Positions 10,796 to 19,578 of a stretch of DNA of 64,000 nucleotides are shown here, in pieces. How positions within the stretch are numbered: position 1 is the stretch's first letter; every line of letters starts with the position of its first letter. Source of the DNA: Collinsella sp. (GTDB taxonomy: Bacteria; Actinomycetota; Coriobacteriia; Coriobacteriales; Coriobacteriaceae); the NCBI GenBank assembly GCA_018381235.1, contig JAGZSF010000010.1, positions 124,001-188,000 of the forward strand, given 5' to 3'. The notes beneath the pieces were generated by a model that made no database searches, was not told the origin of the DNA, and saw only the letters and a program-made list of their open reading frames with translations. The position numbers were made by a program, and so were the translations under genes.

Positions 10796-13161
10796 GGATT
10801 CTCAAGCTCTTTAAAAAGCATATCCTGGCACTGTTCACAGCTATCGTACTCATCGTAATCAGCTGCAACGCCGACCTGGCGCTGCCTACCTATATGAGCG
10901 ATATCGTCGACGTGGGCGTGCAGCAAGGCGGTATCGCCTCGCCCGTGCCCGATACCATTCGCGCCGAATCGCTCGACGACCTCGAGCTCTTTATGAGCGC
11001 CAAGGGCGCCAAAGCTGTGGAGGCCGTGTTTAGCAAGGCGGACAATAACGGCATTCGAACGTACAAGGGCACCGAGGAGGAGCGCAGCGACGGCGGCAAG
11101 ATTGCCGACATCATGAGCCTGCCCGAAACTGTCGTCCTTTCGTTCAACCAGGGCATCGACGCTGACTCCATGGGCGACATGACCGGCGCATCCACCGAGG
11201 CAAGCGATGGCGGCGCCGCTCAGGCCATGCCCACCCCCGAGCAGATGGCGGCGATGACGCCCGAGCAGCTCGCCGAGATGCAGCAGAAGGCCGCAGCCGC
11301 GCAGAGCATGCAAAAGCAGATCGACGCCGACGGCGGCAAGATCACCATGAAGAGCCTGCGCCTAGGCGTTGAAGGCGGTCTTATCGATCAGGGCAAGCTC
11401 GTCGAGGGCGCCAACCAAATGGCGGACAAAATGGGCTCCATGTCGGGCTCCATCGTGACCCAGCGCGCCGTGAGCTATGTACAGGACGAGTACAAGGCAC
11501 AGGGCATCGACCCCGCCGACGTGCAGAACGCCTACCTGAGCCACATGGCGACCACGATGTTTGGGCTGTGCCTGGTGTCGCTCGTCGCCACCATTCTGAC
11601 CGGTGCCGTGGCGTCGCGCACCGCCTGCTCCATCGCCCGCGACCTGCGCCGCGAGACCTTCAACAAGGTTATGCACTTCTCGCCGGCCGAGGTGGGCAAG
11701 TTTAGCCAGGCCTCGCTCATCACCCGCTGCACCAACGATATTCAGCAGATCCAGATGGCCGCAACCCTATTTATCCGCATGTGCCTGATGGCTCCCGTCA
11801 TGGGCATCGTCGCCGTCATGCGCGTCCTGGCCAACCACACCGGCCTGGAGTGGACCATCGCCGTGGCCATCATCGCGGTCTCGGCCGTCGTCGGCGTGCT
11901 CATGGGCCTCACCATGCCCAAGTTCAAGAAGATGCAGAGCTTCGTGGACCGCGTGAACCTTACCGCCCGCGAGCTACTCGACGGCCTTATGCCCATCCGC
12001 TCGTTCAACCGCGAGGAGCATGAGCTCGAGCGTTTTGACAAGGCGTCGCTCGACCTGATGACCACGCAGCTCTACACCAACCGCGCCATGAGCTTTATGA
12101 TGCCGCTCATGATGCTCGTCATGAACTGCATCACCGTGCTTATCGTCTGGTTTGGCGCGCAGGGCGTGTCCGACGGCGTGATGCAGGTCGGCAACATGAT
12201 GGCGTTTATCTCCTACACCATGCAGATCGTTATGGCGTTTATGATCCTCACCATGGTTTCGGTCATCCTGCCCCGTGCCGAGGTCGCGGCCGAACGCGTG
12301 GAAGAGGTCATCACCTGCCCCACCAGCATCAACGACCCCGCCTCGCCCAAACTGCCTGCCGCCAGCGCGCCGCGCGGTGAGCTCACTTTCCGCGACGTAA
12401 GCTTCCAGTATCCCGATGCCCGCGCCGACGTCATCAGCGGCGTGAACTTCACCACGCATGCCGGTCAGATGCTCGGCATCATTGGCTCCACGGGCTCGGG
12501 CAAGTCCACGCTCGTGCAGCTGATTCCGCGCCTGTACGACGTCACGGGCGGCAGCATTTCGCTCGACGGCATCGATGTGCGCGACATGACCCTTTCCGAG
12601 CTGCGCCGCCGCATTGGTTACATCCCGCAGCAGGGGCGCCTATTCTCGGGTACCGTCGAGAGCAACCTCAAGTTTGCCGGCGACATGGTAAGCGATGATG
12701 ACATGCGCCAGGCCGCGCGCATCGCCCAAGCCGAGGACTTTATCGCCGAGCGCGAGGGCGGTTACGACTCCCCCATCAGCCAGGGTGGCTCCAATGTTTC
12801 GGGCGGTCAGCGCCAGCGTCTGGCCATCGCCCGCGCCCTGGCCAAGAAGCCCGAGGTCGTGGTGTTCGATGACTCGTTTAGCGCGCTTGACTACAAGACC
12901 GACGCGCGCCTGCGCGAGGAGCTCGCCAAAAATGTCACCGACGCCGCGCTCGTGGTCGTGGCCCAGCGCATCGCGACCATCATGCACGCCGACCAAATCA
13001 TCGTGCTCGACGACGGCCACGTGGTGGGCACCGGTACGCACGAGGAGCTGCTGCGCAGCTGCCCGGCGTACCTGGAAATCGCACAGTCGCAGCTTTCCGC
13101 CAAGGAGCTGGGACTTACCCAAGAAGAGATTGCAGCCGTCATGGAAGGAGGCGAGCGCTAA
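10792..13161 (+). CDS. ABC exporter half-transporter A, with a large extra loop
   Basis: The 789-residue protein (GTG start) is a fused membrane-plus-ATPase exporter: Walker A GSTGSGKST, signature VSGGQRQR, Walker B VVVFDDSFSALD. The Walker B is followed by Asp rather than Glu, which marks the degenerate site typical of heterodimeric exporters. Between the first membrane helix (about 12-30) and the second (about 252) there is a hydrophilic stretch of roughly 210 residues, including MTPEQ-type repeats; normal exporters have a few dozen residues here. It would lie outside the membrane. It overlaps marR by 4 bp and half-transporter B by 1 bp. Confidence 0.92.
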   Translation: MRILKLFKKHILALFTAIVLIVISCNADLALPTYMSDIVDVGVQQGGIASPVPDTIRAESLDDLELFMSAKGAKAVEAVFSKADNNGIRTYKGTEEERSDGGKIADIMSLPETVVLSFNQGIDADSMGDMTGASTEASDGGAAQAMPTPEQMAAMTPEQLAEMQQKAAAAQSMQKQIDADGGKITMKSLRLGVEGGLIDQGKLVEGANQMADKMGSMSGSIVTQRAVSYVQDEYKAQGIDPADVQNAYLSHMATTMFGLCLVSLVATILTGAVASRTACSIARDLRRETFNKVMHFSPAEVGKFSQASLITRCTNDIQQIQMAATLFIRMCLMAPVMGIVAVMRVLANHTGLEWTIAVAIIAVSAVVGVLMGLTMPKFKKMQSFVDRVNLTARELLDGLMPIRSFNREEHELERFDKASLDLMTTQLYTNRAMSFMMPLMMLVMNCITVLIVWFGAQGVSDGVMQVGNMMAFISYTMQIVMAFMILTMVSVILPRAEVAAERVEEVITCPTSINDPASPKLPAASAPRGELTFRDVSFQYPDARADVISGVNFTTHAGQMLGIIGSTGSGKSTLVQLIPRLYDVTGGSISLDGIDVRDMTLSELRRRIGYIPQQGRLFSGTVESNLKFAGDMVSDDDMRQAARIAQAEDFIAEREGGYDSPISQGGSNVSGGQRQRLAIARALAKKPEVVVFDDSFSALDYKTDARLREELAKNVTDAALVVVAQRIATIMHADQIIVLDDGHVVGTGTHEELLRSCPAYLEIAQSQLSAKELGLTQEEIAAVMEGGER

Positions 13162-15017
13162 TGGCAGACGAGACCAAGACCCAAATTCCCAAGCCCACCC
13201 GTCAGCGTGGACCCATGGGCCGCATGGGCGGCATGCGTCGCGGCGAAAAGGCCAAGGACTTTAAGGGCACCATGAGGCAGCTGCTCGGCTATATCGGCCA
13301 GCACAAGGTTGCCGTGTTTGTCGCCGTCGCCTTTGCCGTATGCTCGGTCATCTTTAACATTGTGGGACCCAAGGTACTCGGCCAGGTTACGACCAAGCTG
13401 TTCGAGGGCCTGGTTGCCAAGGTCAACGGCACCGGCGATGTCGACTTTAACTGGATCGCCAAGACGCTCGGCTTTTTGCTCTGCCTGTATCTGGCGAGCT
13501 CTGCCTGCAGCCTGATCCAGGGCTGGCTCATGACCGGTGTCACGCAAAAGATCTGCTACCGCATGCGCAAGGAGATTGCCGCCAAGATTGCCGTCGTGCC
13601 GATGAGCTACTTCAACGGCCACAGCAAGGGCGACGTGCTCAGCCGCATCACCAACGACGTCGATACGCTGGGTCAGTCGCTCAACCAGAGCGTGACGCAG
13701 CTCATCACGTCGGTGACGCAGATTATCGGCGTGCTCGTCATGATGCTGTCGATCAGCCTGCCGCTCACCGGCGTCACCGTGCTCACGCTGCCGGCAGCCG
13801 CAATTATCTTGATGGTGATGATTCACTTCTCGCAGCCGTACTTCCGCGAGCAGCAGCAGGTCCTGGGCGCCGTCAACGGCATTATCGAGGAGGACTTTGC
13901 CGGTCAAAACGTCATTCAGGTGTTCGACCGCGCCGAGGCCTCAATCGAGGAGTTCGACCGTCAAAACGACCGCCTGTTTATTAGTGGCTGGCGTTCGCAG
14001 TTCCTGTCGGGCCTGATGATGCCGCTTATGAGCTTGGTGGGCAACATGGGCTACGTGGGCGTCGTCGTGGTGGGCGCGCAGCTCGCGCTGACCGGCAATG
14101 CCACGCCCGGCGACATTCAAAGCTTTATCCAGTACGTTCGCAACTTTACGCAACCCGTGCAGCAGCTGGGCAACGTGAGCAACACGATGCAGTCGATGGC
14201 AGCTGCCACCGAGCGTGTGTTTGAGTTCCTGGCCGCGCCCGAGGAGGAGCAGAAGGCCGACGCGCAGATTCCCGAGAAGCGCCCCGGCCACGTGGAGTTT
14301 GACCATGTCAAGTTTGGCTACACGCCCGACAAGACCATCATCCACGACTTTAGCTGCGAGGCGCAGCCCGGCCAGACCATCGCCATCGTCGGCCCCACCG
14401 GCGCCGGCAAGACCACGCTCATTAAGCTGCTGCAGCGCTTCTACGATGTGGACGACGGTTCGCTGCGTGTCGAGGGCGTCGACGTGCGCGACTGGGACCG
14501 CGCGGCGCTGCGCGGCGAGTTTGCCATGGTGCTGCAGGATACCTGGCTGTTTAACGGCACCATCCGCGAAAACATCCGCTACGGACGCCCCGATGCGAGC
14601 GATGCCGAGGTCGAAGCCGCTGCACGTGCCGCACGCTGCGACCACTTTATCCATACGCTCGCCGGCGGCTACGACTTTATGATCAACGAGGAGGGCACTA
14701 ACCTGTCGCAGGGTCAGCGCCAGCTCGTGACCATCGCCCGTGCCATTTTGGCCGACCGCCCGGCGCTGATTCTGGACGAGGCGACCTCCAACGTCGATAC
14801 CCGTACCGAGGAGCTTATTCAGCGTGCCATGGATGCGCTGATGCAGGGCCGTACCAGCTTTGTTATCGCGCACCGCCTGTCCACGATCCGCAACGCCGAC
14901 GTGATCTTGGTAATTCGCGACGGCGACATCGTCGAGAAGGGCACGCACGACGAGTTGCTCGCCCAGGGCGGCTTCTACGCCGACCTGTACAACTCGCAGT
15001 TCGACGAAGCGGCGTAA
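13161..15017 (+). CDS. ABC exporter half-transporter B
   Basis: The 618-residue partner has six predicted membrane helices followed by an ATPase with Walker A GPTGAGKTT, signature LSQGQRQ and Walker B ALILDEATSNVD. The catalytic Glu is present, so this subunit provides the active site of the heterodimer. The N-terminus is a basic Gly/Met-rich tail (RQRGPMGRMGGMRRGEK). Its start overlaps the stop of subunit A by one base. The substrate is unknown; a MarR-controlled multidrug or peptide exporter is plausible. Confidence 0.93.
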   Translation: MADETKTQIPKPTRQRGPMGRMGGMRRGEKAKDFKGTMRQLLGYIGQHKVAVFVAVAFAVCSVIFNIVGPKVLGQVTTKLFEGLVAKVNGTGDVDFNWIAKTLGFLLCLYLASSACSLIQGWLMTGVTQKICYRMRKEIAAKIAVVPMSYFNGHSKGDVLSRITNDVDTLGQSLNQSVTQLITSVTQIIGVLVMMLSISLPLTGVTVLTLPAAAIILMVMIHFSQPYFREQQQVLGAVNGIIEEDFAGQNVIQVFDRAEASIEEFDRQNDRLFISGWRSQFLSGLMMPLMSLVGNMGYVGVVVVGAQLALTGNATPGDIQSFIQYVRNFTQPVQQLGNVSNTMQSMAAATERVFEFLAAPEEEQKADAQIPEKRPGHVEFDHVKFGYTPDKTIIHDFSCEAQPGQTIAIVGPTGAGKTTLIKLLQRFYDVDDGSLRVEGVDVRDWDRAALRGEFAMVLQDTWLFNGTIRENIRYGRPDASDAEVEAAARAARCDHFIHTLAGGYDFMINEEGTNLSQGQRQLVTIARAILADRPALILDEATSNVDTRTEELIQRAMDALMQGRTSFVIAHRLSTIRNADVILVIRDGDIVEKGTHDELLAQGGFYADLYNSQFDEAA

Positions 15018-15050
15018 ATTCTGCCGCAGGGAACGAATAACGCCCGAGAA

Positions 15051-15083
15051 CGGGGGCGCAGGACAACCTGCGCCCCCGCTTTT
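15051..15083 (+). terminator. Terminator of the marR-ABC operon
   Basis: A perfect 12-bp stem (CGGGGGCGCAGG / CCTGCGCCCCCG) with a 4-base loop, followed by CTTTTG, 34 bases after the operon stop. Confidence 0.85.
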
Positions 15084-15180
15084 GTTCTGCGACCGCCGAA
15101 CCGCCTCCCCTGGAACTCGATCGGCAGTCTCTTCCAAGCCACGTGGCATCATTCCATTCCGGGACCCGCCAACGTTTACC

Positions 15181-15225
15181 CAGATAAAACCTGCCAAAAT
15201 AAACCTGTCCCTTTTTGGCAGGTTT
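15181..15225. repeat. Short dispersed hairpin AACCTGCCAAAA...TTTTTGGCAGGTT
   Basis: This 45-bp unit (starting CAGATAAAACCTGCC) recurs almost unchanged at 37986-38029, and in part inverted at 20459-20488. The arms AACCTGCCAAAA and TTTTTGGCAGGTT form a hairpin. At the two other places it flanks the 119-bp palindromic element (family R1). Confidence 0.8.
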
Positions 15226-15321
15226 CGGGGCGGCGAGGGGTTGCACTTTAGTGTGCGACAGCGGATAATGCCGGTCATTCGACAATTCACGCTTTGGCTT
15301 ATCTAATTGAGGAGGCCCCAT

Positions 15322-16353
15322 ATGGCCATGGAATTCAAACGCAGGCTGCCGATCCCCATGGAGATCCGCGAGGAAATGCCGCTTTCCGCCGAGCTTACCG
15401 CCAAAAAGCAGGCATTTGACGCCGAGGTCGCCAAAGTCTTTACCGGCGAGGACGCACGCAAGGTGCTCATCATCGGCCCGTGCTCTGCCGACCGCGAGGA
15501 TTCGGTGCTTGAGTACATGAACCGACTGGCCAAGACCGCCGAGGAGGTCAAGGACAAGCTCATCATCATTCCGCGCGTCTACACCAACAAGCCGCGCACC
15601 AAGGGCACCGGCTACAAGGGCCTGCTGCACAACCCCAACCCCGAGGCTCCCGACGATCTGCTCGAGGGCGTCAAGGCCATCCGCCATATGCACCTGCGCG
15701 TTATTGAGGAAACGGGCTTCTTCACCGCCGACGAGATGCTCTATCCGTCCAACTACCAATACCTCGTCGACCTGCTGAGCTATGTTGCCGTGGGCGCACG
15801 CTCGGTCGAAAACCAGGAGCATCGCCTGGTGTCGAGCGGCATTTCGGTACCCGTTGGCATGAAGAATCCCACTGCCGGCTCTACCACCGTTATGCTCAAC
15901 TCCATTTACGCCGCGCAGGCGCACCAGAGCTTCATCTTCCGCAACTGGGAGGTCGAGTGCGACGGCAATCCGCTCGCGCACGCCGTTATGCGTGGCTACA
16001 TCGGTCTCGATGGGCGCACCTACCCCAACTACCACTACGAGCACCTGGAGCGCCTGGCCGAGCGCTATACCGAGCATGCCGGCTATGCCAATCCGGCAGC
16101 GATCATCGACTGCAACCATGACAACTCGGGCAAGCGTCCGCTGGAGCAGTATCGCATTTGCAAGGAAGTGCTCGACAGCTGCCGCCGCAACGAGTCCATC
16201 TCCAAGCTGGTCAAGGGCTTTATGATCGAGTCTTACCTGGAGGACGGCAACCAGCCGGTCGACGGCGGCGTCTTTGGCAAGTCGATCACCGATCCGTGCC
16301 TGGGCTGGGAAAAGACCGACTACCTCATCCACGAGATCGCGGAGCGGGTTTAG
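15322..16353 (+). CDS. 3-deoxy-7-phosphoheptulonate (DAHP) synthase, class I
   Basis: The 343-residue enzyme condenses phosphoenolpyruvate and erythrose 4-phosphate, the first step of aromatic amino acid synthesis. It has the class I (AroF/G/H-type) motifs GPCSADRED, PRVYTNKPRTKG, GMKNPTAGS and DCNHDNSGK. The ATG at 15322 is chosen because GAGGAGG lies 6 bases upstream; the frame is open to 15307. It is a single gene, flanked by the exporter operon terminator and a palindromic repeat. No leader peptide or T-box was seen upstream. Confidence 0.93.
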   Translation: MAMEFKRRLPIPMEIREEMPLSAELTAKKQAFDAEVAKVFTGEDARKVLIIGPCSADREDSVLEYMNRLAKTAEEVKDKLIIIPRVYTNKPRTKGTGYKGLLHNPNPEAPDDLLEGVKAIRHMHLRVIEETGFFTADEMLYPSNYQYLVDLLSYVAVGARSVENQEHRLVSSGISVPVGMKNPTAGSTTVMLNSIYAAQAHQSFIFRNWEVECDGNPLAHAVMRGYIGLDGRTYPNYHYEHLERLAERYTEHAGYANPAAIIDCNHDNSGKRPLEQYRICKEVLDSCRRNESISKLVKGFMIESYLEDGNQPVDGGVFGKSITDPCLGWEKTDYLIHEIAERV

Positions 16354-16358
16354 TTACG

Positions 16359-16455
16359 CGGGCCGCATTTGGACAATCTGACGTTCAACTTCAAGGGCGC
16401 GACCAGAAGGTCAGCGCCCTTTCGTTTCACGTCACCTTGTCTCAAATGCGGCCCG
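16359..16455. repeat. Palindromic repeat, family R2, copy a
   Basis: A 97-bp imperfect hairpin: outer stem CGGGCCGCATTTG / CAAATGCGGCCCG, then GACAA and TGACGT stems separated by a 2x2 mismatch, then an inner GGGCGC stem. The same sequence occurs inverted at 48900-48990, and diverged copies with compensatory changes lie at 50954-51036 and 28766-28849. Here it directly follows the DAHP synthase gene and may end its transcript. Confidence 0.85.
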
Positions 16456-16466
16456 GACTACCCAGA

Positions 16467-16533
16467 ATGAGAGTGGATAATCTCCCGTTTTTGGCCTATA
16501 CCAGCGCTAAAGTGGGAGATTATCCACTCTCAT
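16467..16533. repeat. Perfect 20-bp inverted repeat
   Basis: ATGAGAGTGGATAATCTCCC and its exact complement are separated by 27 bases. It follows repeat R2a by 12 bases in the gap before the acetyltransferase gene. No T-run follows; no second copy was found in the window. Confidence 0.75.
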
Positions 16534-16681
16534 CGAGCAAGTGTCCGAAAATCCGCCCTCATTCCTTCTTAGGACCCTCCGTCCCCGAGGATTCGAGGCT
16601 CGCCTGCCGAATGGTCGATGCGGCCGTCCTGCGTCCATGTCACACTCAGGGGTGGCCTGACCCAACTTGGAAGGAGCCCCC

Positions 16682-17332
16682 ATGAGCCTTGACAACGTAA
16701 CTCTGCGTGCCGCCACGCTCGATGACCTGGCCGGCATCGCCGCCATCTACAACCAGCTGTGGTGCAACACGCTGCGCAACCGAGGCGACGTCGAAGCCGC
16801 CGATTTCTGTGCGCGCTTTAACATCGCCATGCAGCTGCAGCGCTCCCCCATCGCGCTCGTTGCCGAAGCTGAAGGCCGCATCATCGCCGCTTGCTGCATC
16901 GGTATCTTCGAAGACGGCAAACCACGCACCAATCCCACGTGGGAGCCCTGCTACAACGAGATGTTCGTCCAGGCAACCGAGATGGCAAAGACCGCCGATG
17001 CCAAGCTCGAAGGCTCGCTCTTTGGCGATAGCCGCGAGAAGGCAACAGCCGACCGCTTTGCCGCCACGGGCAACGAATATGCCCAAGGCCAGCTCAACCT
17101 GATCATCATCGTGCCCGAATGGCAGGGCAAGGGGCTCGGCCGTGCGCTCATCGACCTTGCGCGCGCCGAACTCGCCAAAGCCGGGTGCACCAAATTCTTC
17201 CTGATGAGCGACTGCAACTCCGACTGGCAGTTCTACGAGCACCTCAACATGAAGCGCATCTTGGAGGATCACAGCCAGGACACCGGCGACGGATTTATCG
17301 TCTATATGTACGGAGGCGACACGCAGGATTAA
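16682..17332 (+). CDS. GNAT-family N-acetyltransferase
   Basis: The 216-residue protein has the GNAT acetyl-CoA binding signature LIIIVPEWQGKGLGRALID (V-x-x-x-x-[QR]-G-x-G-[KR]-[AG]) at about residues 139-157, followed by the typical C-terminal strand (FFLMSDCNSDWQFYEHLNM). A middle insertion of about 45 residues makes it longer than most. ATG at 16682 has AAGGAG 6 bases upstream. The acceptor substrate cannot be inferred, and the neighbours give no clue. Confidence 0.85.
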   Translation: MSLDNVTLRAATLDDLAGIAAIYNQLWCNTLRNRGDVEAADFCARFNIAMQLQRSPIALVAEAEGRIIAACCIGIFEDGKPRTNPTWEPCYNEMFVQATEMAKTADAKLEGSLFGDSREKATADRFAATGNEYAQGQLNLIIIVPEWQGKGLGRALIDLARAELAKAGCTKFFLMSDCNSDWQFYEHLNMKRILEDHSQDTGDGFIVYMYGGDTQD

Positions 17333-17376
17333 CTTGCATGTCGCCTCACGGGCTTTCTACAAGACGGCCCAAACCA

Positions 17377-17982
17377 TCAACCAAGACGAGTCAACAAGGC
17401 GCGCTCTCCTCGGCAGCAAGGGCATTCGTGCTGTAACGAGTGGTGGAGATGGCCACGCTTGCACACAACTGTCTCGGATAGATAGCGGTCGAGCAGGCGC
17501 GCCCATGTGCGTGCGTCAAGACGCTCCTCCGCCCTGCCATACAGCGATCGACGGAGTGCCTCGCCCATAGTGCCGCTAAAATCATCGAGCTCAAGAGCGT
17601 ACTTTGGGACAACGTATCCGACCAACGTCCCCACAAACGGGCTGTGCCCATTACACACGCAGCTGTTTATCAATGGTGCAGGCGGAATGTCATCGTCGTC
17701 CAGGTCAAATATGTCCAAGTCCAGCTCACCAGAAGCGTATGGGTGTATTCCGCGGTTAAGCATCTTAAAGATATGGACCGCGAGTCCAAAGTCATCCGTC
17801 TGTGGCGTAAACACGGGGGCATTCGTGGACGCTGCCAAGCTCTCGAAATCGCTGATGCCGGCTATCTCCATGAGTTGAAGCACCTCGGGGGCAATATAGC
17901 CGGGAGCGGCGCACGCAGTCCTATGTGTCACATCCGAAAGCGTAAAGCTATACGAGCGCCTTGATGGTATCCATGCCCGCAT
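17377..17982 (-). pseudogene. C-terminal remnant of a serine/threonine-protein-kinase-like gene
   Basis: The frame encodes about 200 residues that look like the C-lobe of a kinase: SFTLSDV, then ACAAPGYIAPEVLQ (the APE activation-segment motif), then DDFGLAVHIFKMLNRGIHPY (subdomain IX-like). It ends in a Cys-rich tail CKRGHLHHSLQHECPCC that could bind zinc. The N-lobe, HRD and DFG motifs are absent, and the frame upstream is broken, so this is probably a decayed gene. It lies convergent with the acetyltransferase gene. The family call rests on the APE region only. Confidence 0.5.
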
Positions 17983-18205
17983 GCGCCGAAGCCTCGCAAC
18001 CCTTCTGCCCGTTGAGCACGCACTCGAGCAGCGTATCGTATGCGCGCTGGGCTTCGGGGGCCAGGTACGCCCTGTTAAACATGCCCTCGGGTCGCACGTT
18101 TCCCTTCGAGTCGATCATATAAGGCCCCAATCTGTTTGGTTTCCCCAGATTGTGTGCCCGCACACCCAAGCCGCACGGCCCGCCGTTCAGCTGAAACCAC
18201 CACAC
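17948..18205 (-). other. Short open frame upstream of the kinase remnant, unrecognised
   Basis: This frame overlaps the kinase remnant by 35 bp in another frame and ends ...AYDTLLECVLNGQKGCEASAHAGMDTIKALV. I do not recognise it. Open reading continues to 18253 through the agmatine deiminase terminator, so a genuine start cannot be assigned. It is best read as part of the same decayed region. Confidence 0.25.
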
Positions 18206-18240
18206 AAAAAGTCCGCCGACCATTGAAGTCGGCGGACTTT
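18206..18240 (-). terminator. Terminator of the first agmatine deiminase gene
   Basis: On the minus strand AAAGTCCGCCGAC and GTCGGCGGACTTTTTG form a 13-bp stem with a 7-base loop and end in a T-run, 38 bases after the stop codon of the gene. Confidence 0.85.
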
Positions 18241-18278
18241 CGCGTGCGGACAATCAAGCACTGTTCACCATGGAACTG

Positions 18279-19400
18279 CTATTTACAGCGCGCCTTGGGC
18301 TGCTGCTGGGTGATGCAGTGGATGTTGCCGCCGCCGTAGATAACCTCGCGAGTCATGATACCGATGACTTCACGGTCCGGATAAGCAGCCTGGATATCCT
18401 TGAGCGCCTGGGCGTCATTGGGATCGCCGAACTGCGGTACAAGCACTGCGCCGTTGATGGGCAGGAAGTTGAGGTAGCTCGGCTCGAAAGCATCCTCGGG
18501 GGTACGCGGCAGCACGCCCTCGACGGGGTCAATCGTGCTGGCCTCCTCCTCGGTCATATATACCGAGGTCGCAGGCATAATCACCTTGTGGATCTTGAGC
18601 TTGCGGCCACGGGCATCCGTCGTCTCGGAAAGCGTCTTATACGCCTCTTGGCACTCCTTGTAGAACTTATGGTTGGGATCATCGGTCCACATGCAGCAGA
18701 CCTCGCCGGGCGCACTAAAGCATGCGACGTCGTCCACGTGCCCGTTGGTCTCAAACGGGTCGATGCCATCCTTGATCCAAATGACCTTCTCGATGCCCAG
18801 GTACTCGGCAAGCTTCTCCTCGATCTGCTCCTTGGTGTACTGGGGGTTGCGGTCCTCATTGAGCAGGCACATCTCGGTGGTCACCACGGTGCCCTGGCCG
18901 TCGCAGTTAAACGAGCCACCCTCGAGGATATAATCCTCGGGACGATAGCGGTTAACCTGCTCGAGCTGTGCCACCTGCAGGCCAATGGAAGCGTCCTTGT
19001 CCCACGGGAAATACAGGCCGTCAATGAAACCGCCGTAAGCATTAAAGTGGAAGTGCGAGAGTGCCACGTCCCCCTTGTCGTTGACAAGAAACGCCGGGCC
19101 GGGGTCGCGAATCCAGCTGTCGTTGTACTCCATGTGGATAACGCGCACGTTCTCAACGCCGTCGAAGATCTCACACACCGCGGGGAAGTCTTCAGTGTTG
19201 ACGCCCACAGTGATGGGCTGAAAACGTGCAACGGTCTTAATAATCTCGGTAAAGACCTTTTGCGCCGGCTTGGCACCACAGCGCCACACATCCGAGCGAT
19301 GCGGCCACAAAATCCAGGTGCGCTCCCGCTCTTCGTACTCGCCGGGCATGTAGAATCCGTCCTTCTTTGGCGTAGACTCGCTCTCGTAAATGGTCTTCAT
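18279..19400 (-). CDS. aguA: Agmatine deiminase, copy 1
   Basis: The 373-residue enzyme hydrolyses agmatine to N-carbamoylputrescine and ammonia. It starts ESESTPKKDGFYMPGEYE and shows the family blocks NDSWIRDPGP, FNAYGG, ILEGGSF, TNGHVDDVACF and the catalytic Cys362 in GGGNIHCITQQ. The length is that of characterised agmatine deiminases. TTAGGAG lies 6 bases before the ATG. It is transcribed away from a LuxR regulator gene at 19579. A paralogue lies at 28864-30069, nearer the transporter and carbamoyltransferase genes. Confidence 0.93.
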   Translation of the reverse strand: MKTIYESESTPKKDGFYMPGEYEERERTWILWPHRSDVWRCGAKPAQKVFTEIIKTVARFQPITVGVNTEDFPAVCEIFDGVENVRVIHMEYNDSWIRDPGPAFLVNDKGDVALSHFHFNAYGGFIDGLYFPWDKDASIGLQVAQLEQVNRYRPEDYILEGGSFNCDGQGTVVTTEMCLLNEDRNPQYTKEQIEEKLAEYLGIEKVIWIKDGIDPFETNGHVDDVACFSAPGEVCCMWTDDPNHKFYKECQEAYKTLSETTDARGRKLKIHKVIMPATSVYMTEEEASTIDPVEGVLPRTPEDAFEPSYLNFLPINGAVLVPQFGDPNDAQALKDIQAAYPDREVIGIMTREVIYGGGNIHCITQQQPKARCK

Positions 19401-19487
19401 TTCAAGCTCCTAAATCTCGGTGCTTTTGCTTGACGAGACCATGATGCGGCCGCACCGAGATGTTCTCAATGGTCCCTCGAGCCCCTT

Positions 19488-19516
19488 TCAGCGACCGACG
19501 GTATACCATTCGCTGA
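19488..19516. promoter_or_regulatory. Inverted repeat between aguA and the LuxR gene
   Basis: TCAGCGA and TCGCTGA (7 bp each, 15 bases apart) lie in the 178-bp divergent gap around a TATACCAT stretch. It is a candidate site for the LuxR protein encoded next door. Confidence 0.45.
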
Positions 19517-19578
19517 CCTAAAGTTCTATTCAGGCCGAGAACATGACATACTGGGTTCCACAATGGAAAGGATGCCCT

